Shown: positions 1 through 6,844 of the stretch, one piece after another
Position numbering within the stretch: position 1 is the stretch's first letter
How the letters are laid out: every line of letters begins with the position of its first letter
Assembly: GCA_964386525.1 (NCBI GenBank)
Contig: CAYLSO010000014.1
Location: 1 to 14,551, forward strand
Direction of reading: 5' to 3'
Length of the DNA stretch: 14,551 bases
DNA from: CAYLSO01 sp964386525
Lineage (GTDB): Bacteria > Eisenbacteria > RBG-16-71-46 > DASYSL01
The notes under the pieces: generated by a model
What the model was told of the DNA's origin: nothing
The model's database searches: none
Seen by the model: only the letters and a program-made list of their open reading frames with translations
Translations under genes and position numbers: made by a program

Positions 1-5
1 GCCAC

Positions 6-218
6 TCAGGTGTGCGCCCGGGCCTGGAAGACCCCGAGCGCCCCGATCCAGAAGAGGGCGAAGAGCGCCAGGCGCAGCGGGCGCGGGACGCCGAAGGCGA
101 TCAGCAGGACGGCCGCGGCCACGCCCGCCGCCAGGAGGACCACACCCAGCGTCAGCCGCTGCCGCCGCCCGGCAGCACCGATGTTGGCGATGCAGACCTT
201 GGCCGGCTCGTCGCTCAT
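6..218 (-). CDS. Small two-helix membrane protein; terminal TGA may be a selenocysteine codon
   Basis: The frame encodes 70 residues before a TGA at 6-8. A short N-terminal segment with VCIANIG is followed by two hydrophobic segments (about residues 22-44 and 48-66). The start ATG overlaps the ketosynthase stop as ATGA (218-215), so the two are probably translationally coupled. From memory it resembles an uncharacterised membrane family that is longer and has a conserved T-C-V-A/V-L-A-A-R-G stretch directly after the second helix. Here the frame reads A-H-T-TGA-V-A up to the window edge, so TGA sits where Cys is expected. It may therefore be a selenoprotein running off the window, or a genuinely short or truncated protein. 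The gene assignment is fairly secure; the read-through is inference and no function is known. Confidence 0.6.
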   Translation of the reverse strand: MSDEPAKVCIANIGAAGRRQRLTLGVVLLAAGVAAAVLLIAFGVPRPLRLALFALFWIGALGVFQARAHT

Positions 219-1462
219 CCGCTTGCCTCCCCGGCGCGCCGGAACACCAGCACGCCGTTGTGGCCGCCGAACCCGAAGGCGTTCGACATGACGCAGCGCA
301 CCGCCGCGCGGCGGGCGCGGTGCGGCACGTAGTCGAGGTCGCACTGCGGGTCGGGGGTGTCGAGGTTGACCGTCGGGTGGATCACGCCGTGCATCAGCGT
401 CAAGACCGCGGCGACCGCCTCGATGGCCGCCGCCGCTCCCAGCCCGTGCCCGGTCATGGACTTGGTGGCGTGCACCGCGAGCCGGTAGGCGTGGGCCCCG
501 AAGACCTGCTTGATGGCCGCCGTCTCGGTGGGGTCGTTCAGGGGCGTGGAGGTGCCGTGGGCGTTGACCACGTCCACCTCTTCGGGCCGCAGGCCGGCGT
601 CGGCCAGTGCGGCGCGCATGGCGCGCACCGCGCCGCGGCCCTCGGGGTCGGGAGCGGTCTGGTGGTAGCCGTCGGCGGTGCAGCCGTAACCGGCCAGTTC
701 GGCGAGCCTGGGGGCGCCGCGGCGGCGGGCGCTCTCCCACTCCTCGAGCACCAGCACGGCGGCGCCCTCGGCGATGACGAAGCCGTCGCGGCCGGCGTCG
801 AAGGGACGGCAGGCGCGCTCGGGGTCGTCGTTGCGCGTCGAAAGGGCGCGCAGCTGGCAGTAGCCGTCCACCGAGAACGGCGAGATGGTGGACTCGGCGG
901 AGCCGGCCAGGGCCGCGTCGGCGCGCCCCGAGCGGATGAGGTCGAAGGCGGTGCCGAGGCTATGGGCGCCGGTGGCGCAAGCCGTGCTCAGGCACAGGTT
1001 GGGGCCGCGGCAGCCGGTCTCCATGGCGATGGCGCCGGCCGCCATGTTGGGGATGATCATCGGCACCACGAGCGGCGCGCACCTGCCGGGGCCGCGCGCC
1101 AGGAAGACGGCGTGCTCGCGCTCCAGCATGTCGAAGCCGCCGATGCCCGAGCCCACGACCACCGCGACGCCGTCGCGGGACTCGCCCTCGGGGAGCCGCG
1201 CGCTCTCCACCGCCTCGAGCGCGGCGGTCAGCGCCAGCTGCGCGAAGCGGGCCGAGCGCTTGACCGTCTTGGGCGCCAGGCGGGCGGCGGGGTCGAAGCC
1301 CCGCACCTCGCCGGCGATGCGGCTGCGCAGGCCGGAGGCGTCGAAGAGCGTGATCGGGCCGATGCCCGAGCGGCCCGCGGCGAGGGCTTCCCAGAAGGCC
1401 GGCACGCCGACGCCGTTGGGGGCGCAGACGCCGAGGCCGGTGACCGCCACCCGCCGCTTCAT
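215..1462 (-). CDS. fabF: Beta-ketoacyl-ACP synthase II-type (FabF-like) condensing enzyme
   Basis: A cytosolic condensing enzyme expected to extend acyl-ACP with malonyl-ACP. The 415 residues match the usual FabF length. The thiolase-fold signatures are complete: nucleophile Cys162 in STACATGAHS, His302 in NAHGTSTPLND, Lys334 and His339 in KSMTGHG, and the C-terminal NAFGFGGHN glycine-rich loop. I chose the ATG at 1462 rather than 1495 because GAGGAG lies 7 nt upstream and the protein then begins with the typical KRRVAVTGLG. It lies 51 bases after the desaturase gene and overlaps the small membrane gene by 4 nt. No acpP, fabG or fabD is present, so this looks like an accessory paralogue serving a dedicated lipid pathway rather than the core elongation cluster. 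The family call is firm; the precise chain-length role is not. Confidence 0.93.
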   Translation of the reverse strand: MKRRVAVTGLGVCAPNGVGVPAFWEALAAGRSGIGPITLFDASGLRSRIAGEVRGFDPAARLAPKTVKRSARFAQLALTAALEAVESARLPEGESRDGVAVVVGSGIGGFDMLEREHAVFLARGPGRCAPLVVPMIIPNMAAGAIAMETGCRGPNLCLSTACATGAHSLGTAFDLIRSGRADAALAGSAESTISPFSVDGYCQLRALSTRNDDPERACRPFDAGRDGFVIAEGAAVLVLEEWESARRRGAPRLAELAGYGCTADGYHQTAPDPEGRGAVRAMRAALADAGLRPEEVDVVNAHGTSTPLNDPTETAAIKQVFGAHAYRLAVHATKSMTGHGLGAAAAIEAVAAVLTLMHGVIHPTVNLDTPDPQCDLDYVPHRARRAAVRCVMSNAFGFGGHNGVLVFRRAGEASG

Positions 1463-1513
1463 GCCGCCGCTCCTCGCCGCATCACGCTGTCGCATCGCCG
1501 CCGCATCCCGCCC

Positions 1514-2488
1514 TCACTCCACCGCGAACTCGCGGCGCCAGACCAGGTCGAAGGCGAAGGTCTTCGAGCGGCTGCGGCGCTCGATGACCTCGGCGGTGCG
1601 GCGCAGGCGGTCGGGGACGCCGAGGATCTTCTCCTGCGCCCGTCGGCCGGTCTCGCCCAGCCCGGTCAGCGAAGCGATTCCCCAGAAGCGGATCTGGTCC
1701 TCGACGATGCGCAGGTAGTCGCGCGGGCCGTAGATGCCCAGCCGGCGCTCGACGTCAGCGATCTCCTCGAAGTGCGGCATGCTGGCGCCCGGCATCTCGA
1801 GGCGCGGCACGACCAGCGCCGCCGACGCCAGCGCCCGGTCGGGGTCGCGCTCCAGGATGGCGGCGAAGACCTGGCGGTAGAAGGCGTAGTGGCGCGCCTC
1901 CTCGGTGGCGACCCGCGCCAGGATGGCCGCCAGCTTGGGTTCGTAGTCGGCGCAGCGCCGGCCGGTGTTGGCGTGCGAGATCTGCGTCGCCTTCTCCTGC
2001 AGCGAGGTGTAGACGAAGACGCGGTACGGGTCGTGCTCCCAGCGCGGATGGAAGCCGGCGCGCAGGTACTCGAACTGCATGCGCTCGAGGACCGGCGGGT
2101 TGAGCAGCGCCGAGTCGCGGCAGTAGTCGCGCAGGACCGCGCCGTGACGGCTCTCTTCGGCGGTCCACAGATTGGTCCAGGTCCGCCAGAAGGTGTCGTC
2201 GCCGAAGTGCATGGCCAGGATGCGGTGGAAGTGGGGCAGCCCCTCCTCGGTGACCAGGTTGAGGGCGATGGCCACGCGGCAGGCGTCGGGGATGCCGCTC
2301 GTGCGCTCGGCGAGGCCGCGCACGTAATCGGCGTGCGCTTCGGGCTCGCCCTGGGCGAGCACCTCGCTCGGCTGCCACAGCTCGCGTCTGGACTCGTGCG
2401 CGCGGACGAGCTCGTCCACCATCGGCTCGAGGTCGGCGAGGACCTCCAGTCGGGCCGGCAGATCCGGCACCGGGGGCTGCTGGATCAC
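1514..2488 (-). CDS. Acyl-ACP desaturase, soluble diiron (stearoyl-ACP desaturase family)
   Basis: A 324-residue soluble desaturase that should introduce a double bond into acyl-ACP using a diiron centre, O2 and reduced ferredoxin. All ligand motifs are recognisable: TEEGLP (Glu81/82), TAEESRHG (Glu112, His115), QEKATQISHANT (Glu165) and ATEEARHY (Glu197, His200). They resemble the plant TEEALP, AEENRHG, QERATFISH and DEKRH motifs. The start is the GTG at 2488 with AGGAG 5 nt upstream; the longer frame from 2710 would run into the divergent flavoprotein gene and has no family support. It is first in the operon with the ketosynthase and small membrane protein, which suggests unsaturated fatty acid production coupled to a dedicated condensation step. 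Mycobacterial DesA proteins are of similar size. Position specificity cannot be read from the sequence. Confidence 0.92.
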   Translation of the reverse strand: MIQQPPVPDLPARLEVLADLEPMVDELVRAHESRRELWQPSEVLAQGEPEAHADYVRGLAERTSGIPDACRVAIALNLVTEEGLPHFHRILAMHFGDDTFWRTWTNLWTAEESRHGAVLRDYCRDSALLNPPVLERMQFEYLRAGFHPRWEHDPYRVFVYTSLQEKATQISHANTGRRCADYEPKLAAILARVATEEARHYAFYRQVFAAILERDPDRALASAALVVPRLEMPGASMPHFEEIADVERRLGIYGPRDYLRIVEDQIRFWGIASLTGLGETGRRAQEKILGVPDRLRRTAEVIERRSRSKTFAFDLVWRREFAVE

Positions 2489-2493
2489 ACGTT

Positions 2494-2498
2494 CTCCT
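2494..2498 (-). promoter_or_regulatory. Ribosome binding site deciding the GTG start of the desaturase
   Basis: AGGAG on the minus strand with a 5-nt spacer to GTG at 2488. It supports this start over the in-frame ATG at 2710. Confidence 0.7.
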
Positions 2499-2599
2499 GG
2501 GACACGGAAGACGGCCGCGCCGGCCCGGGACCGGTTGGCAAACGCAGGCGGAGAGCGCCCTGGCGCGTCGGCGCGTGAAGCACTATTTTCCAGTCGCCC

Positions 2600-2628
2600 A
2601 TCATAGACGAGGAGTCCCGCCATGACCA
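2600..2628 (-). promoter_or_regulatory. Possible sigma70-type promoter for the desaturase operon
   Basis: On the minus strand TGGTCA (2628-2623) and TATGAT (2605-2600) are separated by 17 nt, resembling -35 and -10 boxes. The -35 box would overlap the start codon of the divergent flavoprotein gene, and the transcript would carry a leader of about 100 nt. This is a by-eye match only. Confidence 0.25.
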
Positions 2629-3962
2629 GCGCCGCACCGCCCGCCGTGCCCTTCGCCCCGGGTCCCCGCCCGCGCGTCGCCGTCATCGGCGCCGGCGTGG
2701 CCGGGCTCACCGCCGCCTACCTGCTCGACCGCAGCCACGACGTCACCCTCTTCGAGCGCAACGACTATCCCGGTGGGCACACGCACACGGTGGTGCTGGA
2801 CCGCGGGCCGGACGCCGGCACTCCGGTGGACACCGGCTTCATCGTCATGAACCCGCGCAACTATCCCCTCTTCTCGCGCCTGCTTGCGCACCTCGGGGTG
2901 CGGCTCCAGGGCAGCGACATGTCCTTCAGCTACCATTGTGAGCGCACCGGCTTCCACTACGCGGGCACCGGCCTGAACGGGTTGTTCTCGCAGCGCCGCA
3001 ACCTCGTCAGTCCGGCCTTCTGGCGCCTGCTGCGCGACATCCCGCGCTTCAACTCCCGGACGCGGCGCGACCTGGCGGAAGGGCGGCTGGCGGGTCTGGC
3101 GCTCGGGGAGTACGTAGACCGCCTGGGGCTCTCGGCGGAGTTCGGCGAGCGCTACCTCTACGCCATGGCGGCGGCCATCTGGTCGTCGCCGGCCGCGGCG
3201 ATCCGCCGTTTCCCGGCCGAGTCGTTCGCGCGCTTCTTCGAGAACCACGGGCTCCTGTCCCTCGCCGAGGTCCCGCAGTGGCAGACCGTGGCGGGCGGCA
3301 GCCGGACCTACGTCGAGGAGCTGCTGCGCCGCTTCGGCGGCCGCCTGCGGCTGGCGGCGCCGGTGCGCGAGGTGCGCCGCGCGCCGGACGGTGTGACGGT
3401 GGCCACGGCCGACGGGGCGGAGCGCTTCGACCAGGCGGTGATCGCCGCCCACGCCGACGAGGCGCTGGCGCTGCTCGCCGACCCGACGGCGGAGGAGCGC
3501 CGGCGGCTGGGGGCTTGGACCTACTCGGCGAACCGTACCGTGCTGCACACCGACCCCGCCGTCCTGCCCCCGCGGCGGCGGGCCTGGGCGTCGTGGAACT
3601 ACGCGCGGGAGGCGGACGCGGGGCCGGGGTCTGCCGGCGCCGGCGAGGGGGCGCCGGTGTCGCTCACCTACTACATGAACCGCCTGCAGCGGCTGACGGC
3701 GGACGCACCCTACTGCGTCACGCTCAACCGCGCCGCGCCCATCGCCGAGCGGCACGTCATCCGCGAGCTGCTCTACACGCACCCGCGCTACACGCAGGAG
3801 TCGCTGGCCACGCAGGCGGAGCTGCGGCGGTGGAACGGGAACCACCGGACCTGGTTCTGCGGCAGCTACTTCGGCTACGGCTTCCACGAGGACGCGGTGC
3901 GCTCCGGCGTGGAGGCGGCCCGTGGCCTGGGCTGGCGGGACGAGACGGGGATCTTCGGATAA
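2622..3962 (+). CDS. FAD-dependent amine oxidase-like flavoprotein (COG2907 type)
   Basis: A 446-residue flavin oxidoreductase. The N-terminal Rossmann motif VAVIGAGVAGLTAAYLL (about residues 19-35), the acidic residue ending strand 2 (LFERNDYPGGHTHT, Glu45) and the C-terminal FCGSYFGYGFHEDAVRSG segment are typical of the COG2907 NAD/FAD-binding proteins. The ATG at 2622 follows AGGAG by 7 nt. Relatives often sit beside cyclopropane-fatty-acid-synthase-like methyltransferases, and I recall one in Rhodobacter acting in furan fatty acid formation. The divergent desaturase-ketosynthase operon supports a role in fatty acyl modification here, but no methyltransferase lies in the window. The substrate is therefore inferred. 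An Ala/Gly-rich insert (near 3615-3655) interrupts the substrate domain and may be a surface loop. Confidence 0.85.
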   Translation: MTSAAPPAVPFAPGPRPRVAVIGAGVAGLTAAYLLDRSHDVTLFERNDYPGGHTHTVVLDRGPDAGTPVDTGFIVMNPRNYPLFSRLLAHLGVRLQGSDMSFSYHCERTGFHYAGTGLNGLFSQRRNLVSPAFWRLLRDIPRFNSRTRRDLAEGRLAGLALGEYVDRLGLSAEFGERYLYAMAAAIWSSPAAAIRRFPAESFARFFENHGLLSLAEVPQWQTVAGGSRTYVEELLRRFGGRLRLAAPVREVRRAPDGVTVATADGAERFDQAVIAAHADEALALLADPTAEERRRLGAWTYSANRTVLHTDPAVLPPRRRAWASWNYAREADAGPGSAGAGEGAPVSLTYYMNRLQRLTADAPYCVTLNRAAPIAERHVIRELLYTHPRYTQESLATQAELRRWNGNHRTWFCGSYFGYGFHEDAVRSGVEAARGLGWRDETGIFG

Positions 3963-3964
3963 GG

Positions 3965-3998
3965 GCGCGCCCGCGAGACCGGGGTCCCGCGGGCGCGC
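3965..3998. terminator. Bidirectional hairpin between convergent genes
   Basis: A perfect 11-bp inverted repeat pairs 3965-3975 with 3988-3998 around a 12-nt loop that can itself form GAC/GTC. It lies 3 nt after the flavoprotein stop and before the convergent stop at 4018. It has no T-tract, so it is either a Rho-assisted terminator or only an mRNA-stabilising hairpin. Confidence 0.6.
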
Positions 3999-4017
3999 GG
4001 TCCGGGTGCGGCGCCGG

Positions 4018-4656
4018 CTACCGCTGCTTCGCCGACGCCAGCATGGCGTCGAATTCCTTGGTCGCCCGCGCGACCGTCTTGCGGGGGCCGGTGAACTTGT
4101 AGAAGACGTACCCGCCGGGGCCGGCCACGATGCCGCCGAGCAGCCGGTAGTTCTTCTTCTCCGCCGTCGGCGCCATGTTCATGCCGCCCGGCGCCAGGTA
4201 GGTGCCGTCCACCGCGACGCGCGACACCTCCATCCCATTGACGGTGGTCTTGGAGCGCACCGGCGTGTCGGGCTTGTCGAACTGGCCGATCCAGCGGTCG
4301 ATGTTGTCGTCGATGCCGCCGCCCTGGTTGGGCCCGAAGTAGAACACGGCGCATTCGCCGTCCTCGGGATCGCCCGCCGCCTTGGGCACCGAGTAGGTGG
4401 CCACGCGCATCGGCCGCTCGCCCTGCGCCACCCAGCCCGCCGGCACCTGCCACGCGATGCCCGGGTCCAGGGCCTCGCCCGCCGGCGTGTCCTGGGGCGG
4501 CATCCCCGGAGTCTCGCCGCCGGGCATCTCGCCTGCGGCCTCGGGTGCGGCGGCCTGCGGCGGCTGCGCCGGCTGCATGGTCTGCTTGAACCACAGGGCG
4601 ACGCCCAGGATGGCGACGGCCACGATGAGTACGATGACGATCGTGCGCTGCGACAT
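4018..4656 (-). CDS. Membrane-anchored periplasmic protein of unknown function
   Basis: A 212-residue protein with an N-terminal hydrophobic segment (about residues 5-23), a Pro/Ala/Gly-rich linker (residues 28-62) and a compact C-terminal domain beginning near WQVPAGW. That domain contains conserved-looking blocks ECAVFYFGPNQGGG, IDRWIGQF, LLGGIVAGPGGYVFYKFTGP and a closing FDAMLAS. The pattern resembles an uncharacterised family found in several high-GC phyla; I know no function for it. The ATG at 4656 is preceded by GGAGG about 10 nt upstream. The anchor could act as an uncleaved signal, and there is no lipobox Cys. It is 63 nt downstream of the small membrane gene on the same strand and probably shares its transcript. 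Confidence 0.8.
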   Translation of the reverse strand: MSQRTIVIVLIVAVAILGVALWFKQTMQPAQPPQAAAPEAAGEMPGGETPGMPPQDTPAGEALDPGIAWQVPAGWVAQGERPMRVATYSVPKAAGDPEDGECAVFYFGPNQGGGIDDNIDRWIGQFDKPDTPVRSKTTVNGMEVSRVAVDGTYLAPGGMNMAPTAEKKNYRLLGGIVAGPGGYVFYKFTGPRKTVARATKEFDAMLASAKQR

Positions 4657-4719
4657 CAGAGTCCTACCTCCATGGATTCGCGTCCGGCTGTTCGGCCCGG
4701 CTTCTCCGGGAAACGGACC

Positions 4720-4959
4720 CTACCTTTGCAGACCGCGGGCGGTGCCGTCTAGATGGTTCCCCAGGGCGCGCGCGCCGACCTGGAACGAGACCCCGAAGAG
4801 GTGGGTCGTCGCGAGGTAGGCCCCGGCCGCCAGGAAGGCGATTCCCGTGGCGAGCCGCAGGGCTCTTCCGACGCGGGCGATCGCGCCTTCGAGCAGCTTG
4901 AGGATGCGGGTCCGCGTCGGGGCGGCAGCGGCCTTGAGGGCCGGTTCGAGATCGCGCAT
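4720..4959 (-). CDS. Small membrane protein with an ArsR-like N-terminal stretch
   Basis: A 79-residue protein. Residues 3-25, containing ALKAAAAPTRTRILKLLEG, closely resemble the first helices of ArsR-family repressors (compare ALADPTRLRILRLLEG). The sequence then leaves the family: residues 26-79 hold one hydrophobic helix (about 36-56) and a short amphipathic tail, with no recognition helix or metal site. The start ATG at 4959 has a G-run about 7 nt upstream; an earlier ATG at 4977 is possible. It is upstream of the anchored protein gene and divergent from the secreted protein gene at 5111. It may be a real small membrane protein with a coincidental N-terminus, or the outcome of a deletion that joined an arsR start to another gene. 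Confidence 0.5.
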   Translation of the reverse strand: MRDLEPALKAAAAPTRTRILKLLEGAIARVGRALRLATGIAFLAAGAYLATTHLFGVSFQVGARALGNHLDGTARGLQR

Positions 4960-5045
4960 CGGCCGGCCCCCCATCATGTCGTTACATGGCGAATCATCGA
5001 ACCTGAGAGGAAGCTCCGTCAGGGGCCTGCGGCGGCGGCGGGGCC

Positions 5046-5074
5046 TTGTCGGTCGGTGCGCGTTCCGGCATATT
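5046..5074 (+). promoter_or_regulatory. Possible promoter of the secreted DUF4412-like gene
   Basis: TTGTCG (5046-5051) and CATATT (5069-5074) are separated by 17 nt, giving a start of transcription about 30 nt before the GTG at 5111. Each box matches 4 of 6 consensus bases. Confidence 0.3.
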
Positions 5075-5098
5075 GACCGGCGGTTCCCCGCCATCCCC

Positions 5099-5106
5099 AA
5101 GGAGGT
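5099..5106 (+). promoter_or_regulatory. Strong Shine-Dalgarno deciding the GTG start at 5111
   Basis: AAGGAGGT ends 4 nt before GTG 5111. It rules out the much longer upstream start in the same frame, which lacks any coding character before this point. Confidence 0.75.
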
Positions 5107-5110
5107 CATC

Positions 5111-5854
5111 GTGTCGAGAACAACCGTCTCGTGGACGCGCTTCGTCTGGGCCGGGCTGGTACTCCTGATGGCCGTCCCGGCTCAGGCCGACATCACCGTG
5201 CAGGCCCGCTACCGCATGCCCGACGGCCCCACGCTGGAGCGCGCGAACTACTACACCAAGGACCGCTCGCGCACCACGTCGTTCGACGGCCGCGAGTACA
5301 TCTACGACAGCAAGAGCAAGCGGCTCACGGTCGTCGATCACGCGACCAAGCGCTATTGGGCGGGTCCCATCGCGCAAGCGGACTCCATCGTCGCTCGCCT
5401 GAATGCCGAGCGCGACAAGGCGTTCCACGAGGCCGTGGCGAAGCGGCAGGATGAGTTCGCGCAGTTCCTCGAGCAGTTCAACAGTTCCGTCGTCGTCAAC
5501 CAGACCGACGAGCAGCGCAAGATCGCGGGCTACAACTGCTCGCACTGGGTGATCTCCGCCGGCCGGAACATGATCCACGACCGCTGGGTGGCGAGCGGAT
5601 TCACGATCGTCAAGCCCTCGCCCGAGCTCGACCGCGTGCTCATGGCCGGCGCCTTGGACCCCCTCGGCCGCGCGTTGGTGAAGCTGCTGCTCGGGGCGCG
5701 CGAGATGCCCGGTCTGGTGCTCGGGGCGACGACGACCTACAAGACGCCGACCCAGGCCGGCACGTTCTCCTGGGAGGCCACCAAGGTGACGACCGACAAG
5801 ATCTCGGCGACCGTCTGGGAGGCCCCCAAGGACTACCAGCCGATCACGCTGTAG
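5111..5854 (+). CDS. Secreted DUF4412-like protein
   Basis: A 247-residue exported protein. The N-terminus has basic residues, a hydrophobic core (FVWAGLVLLMAV) and a signal peptidase I site AQA before Asp27. The mature part begins with a beta-rich stretch (ITVQARYRMPDG) and contains DGREYIYDSKSKRLTVVDHATKRYW, a charged helical stretch (about residues 95-130) and KIAGYNCSHWVI. This layout resembles DUF4412-type periplasmic or outer-membrane-associated proteins, whose function is unknown. The GTG start is fixed by an excellent ribosome binding site and a clean signal peptide. It diverges from the small membrane gene. The first gene downstream, a CDF-like transporter, follows after 35 nt, so co-transcription is possible. 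Confidence 0.8.
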   Translation: MSRTTVSWTRFVWAGLVLLMAVPAQADITVQARYRMPDGPTLERANYYTKDRSRTTSFDGREYIYDSKSKRLTVVDHATKRYWAGPIAQADSIVARLNAERDKAFHEAVAKRQDEFAQFLEQFNSSVVVNQTDEQRKIAGYNCSHWVISAGRNMIHDRWVASGFTIVKPSPELDRVLMAGALDPLGRALVKLLLGAREMPGLVLGATTTYKTPTQAGTFSWEATKVTTDKISATVWEAPKDYQPITL

Positions 5855-5857
5855 GTC

Positions 5858-5882
5858 CGCCGGTCCCGCCGACGGCCCGGCG
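5858..5882 (+). terminator. Short GC hairpin after the secreted protein gene
   Basis: CGCCGG (5858-5863) can pair with CCGGCG (5877-5882) just after the stop codon. It has only 6 bp and no T-tract, so it is a weak candidate. Confidence 0.25.
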
Positions 5883-5889
5883 CGCGCCC

Positions 5890-6531
5890 GTGGAAGCCCA
5901 CCGCACCGACCCCGCCACCCGCCACGCCCTGCGCGCGCGGGCCCTGCGCCTCGAGTACCTCACCGTCGGCTGGAACGCGGTCGAGGGCGTGATCGGCGTG
6001 TGGGCGGCGCTCGCCGCCGGCAGCGTGGCGCTCCTGGGCTTCGGCATCGACAGCTTTGTCGAGGGCGCCTCGGCGCTCATCCTCATCTGGCGGCTGCGGG
6101 CCGAAGAGAGCGCCAAGGACGCCGCGGCGGTGGACGCGCTCGACCGCCGCGCGCACAAGCTGGTGGCCCTTTCGCTGTTCGCGCTGGCGGCGTACGTGGC
6201 CTACGAGGCGGTGATGTCGCTGTGGCGCGGGGAGCATCCCAGGCCGAGTGCGTTGGGCATGGGGATCACCGCCGTCTCGATCGGCGTCATGGTCTGGCTG
6301 GCGCGCGCCAAGCGCCGCGCCGCCGCCGCGCTGCACAGCCGCGCGCTGGCCGCCGACGCTTTCCAGACGACGGCGTGCTGGTGGCTCTCGATCGTCACGC
6401 TCGGCGGGGTCGGGCTCAACGCCCTGTTCGGCTGGTGGTGGGCGGATCAGGTGGCCGCGCTCGCCATGACGCTGCTCATCGCCGTCGAGGGGCGCGAGGC
6501 GTGGCGTGGGGAGGACTGCGAATGCCACTGA
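5890..6531 (+). CDS. Compact cation diffusion facilitator-like transporter
   Basis: A 213-residue integral membrane protein with about six hydrophobic segments, corresponding to the transmembrane domain of the cation efflux (CDF) family without its usual cytoplasmic C-terminal domain. Candidate metal ligands are Asp54 and Glu58 in GFGIDSFVEGAS (helix 2) and Asp156 in ALAADAFQTT (helix 5). The end, GEDCECH, has two Cys and a His that could bind metal. Short relatives with a similar ADxxQT helix 5 are common and are annotated as cation transporters. The GTG start at 5890 lacks a clear ribosome binding site, so the start is uncertain by a few codons. The metal cannot be assigned; divalent metal export is the family expectation. 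Confidence 0.8.
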   Translation: MEAHRTDPATRHALRARALRLEYLTVGWNAVEGVIGVWAALAAGSVALLGFGIDSFVEGASALILIWRLRAEESAKDAAAVDALDRRAHKLVALSLFALAAYVAYEAVMSLWRGEHPRPSALGMGITAVSIGVMVWLARAKRRAAAALHSRALAADAFQTTACWWLSIVTLGGVGLNALFGWWWADQVAALAMTLLIAVEGREAWRGEDCECH

Positions 6532-6691
6532 GCGGGATGCGCGGAGAGACGCGGCGCGCACCGCCTGGCTGCAGGTGCCGTTGCAGCGCGGGGTGATCTT
6601 CTGGAGCAGCGACGGGTACGCCCGCCGGCCGGCGGCCGATCTCGACGAACTGCTGAAGATCGCCGCGGAGCGCACCGGCATCCGGCCGTAG
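6506..6691 (+). CDS. Small hypothetical ORF overlapping the transporter end
   Basis: A 61-codon frame starting with GTG and overlapping the previous gene by 26 nt. Its second half (GVIFWSSDGYARRPAADL and onward to the TAG) has the GC-rich third positions and residue mix of real coding sequence, whereas the first 20 residues are Arg/Ala-rich and uninformative. A later GTG near 6578 or 6593 could be the true start. I recognise no family. It could be a small genuine protein or the tail of a decayed gene. Confidence 0.35.
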   Translation: MGRTANATERDARRDAARTAWLQVPLQRGVIFWSSDGYARRPAADLDELLKIAAERTGIRP

Positions 6692-6696
6692 GGGAG

Positions 6697-6720
6697 GCCG
6701 GCGGGGCCCGCCCCGGCGGC
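6697..6720 (+). terminator. GC hairpin before the dehydrogenase operon
   Basis: 6697-6706 pairs with 6711-6720 with a single mismatch around a 4-nt loop. It lies after the small ORF and upstream of the putative promoter at 6750, so it is well placed to end the preceding transcript. There is no T-tract. Confidence 0.4.
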
Positions 6721-6749
6721 GCCCCGGCCATGCCCCCCCGCCGAAATCG

Positions 6750-6778
6750 TTGCCCGGTCCGCCCGGCTCGGCCATAAT
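6750..6778 (+). promoter_or_regulatory. Probable promoter of the malate dehydrogenase-like gene pair
   Basis: TTGCCC (6750-6755) and CATAAT (6773-6778) are separated by 17 nt, matching 4/6 and 5/6 consensus bases. The leader to the ATG at 6845 would be about 60 nt. Confidence 0.5.
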
Positions 6779-6844
6779 GCCCGCCTCACCGGCGGCGCGG
6801 GGCAGCCGCCGCCATCCACCGGATAGACCACCCTTGGGGGTTCC

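Noticed and set aside
260..2578. Long plus-strand open frame (772 codons) opposite the ketosynthase and desaturase
   Set aside because: It is antisense to two genes with complete catalytic motifs. Its translation is Gly/Ala/Arg/His-rich low-complexity sequence, typical of shadow frames in GC-rich DNA.
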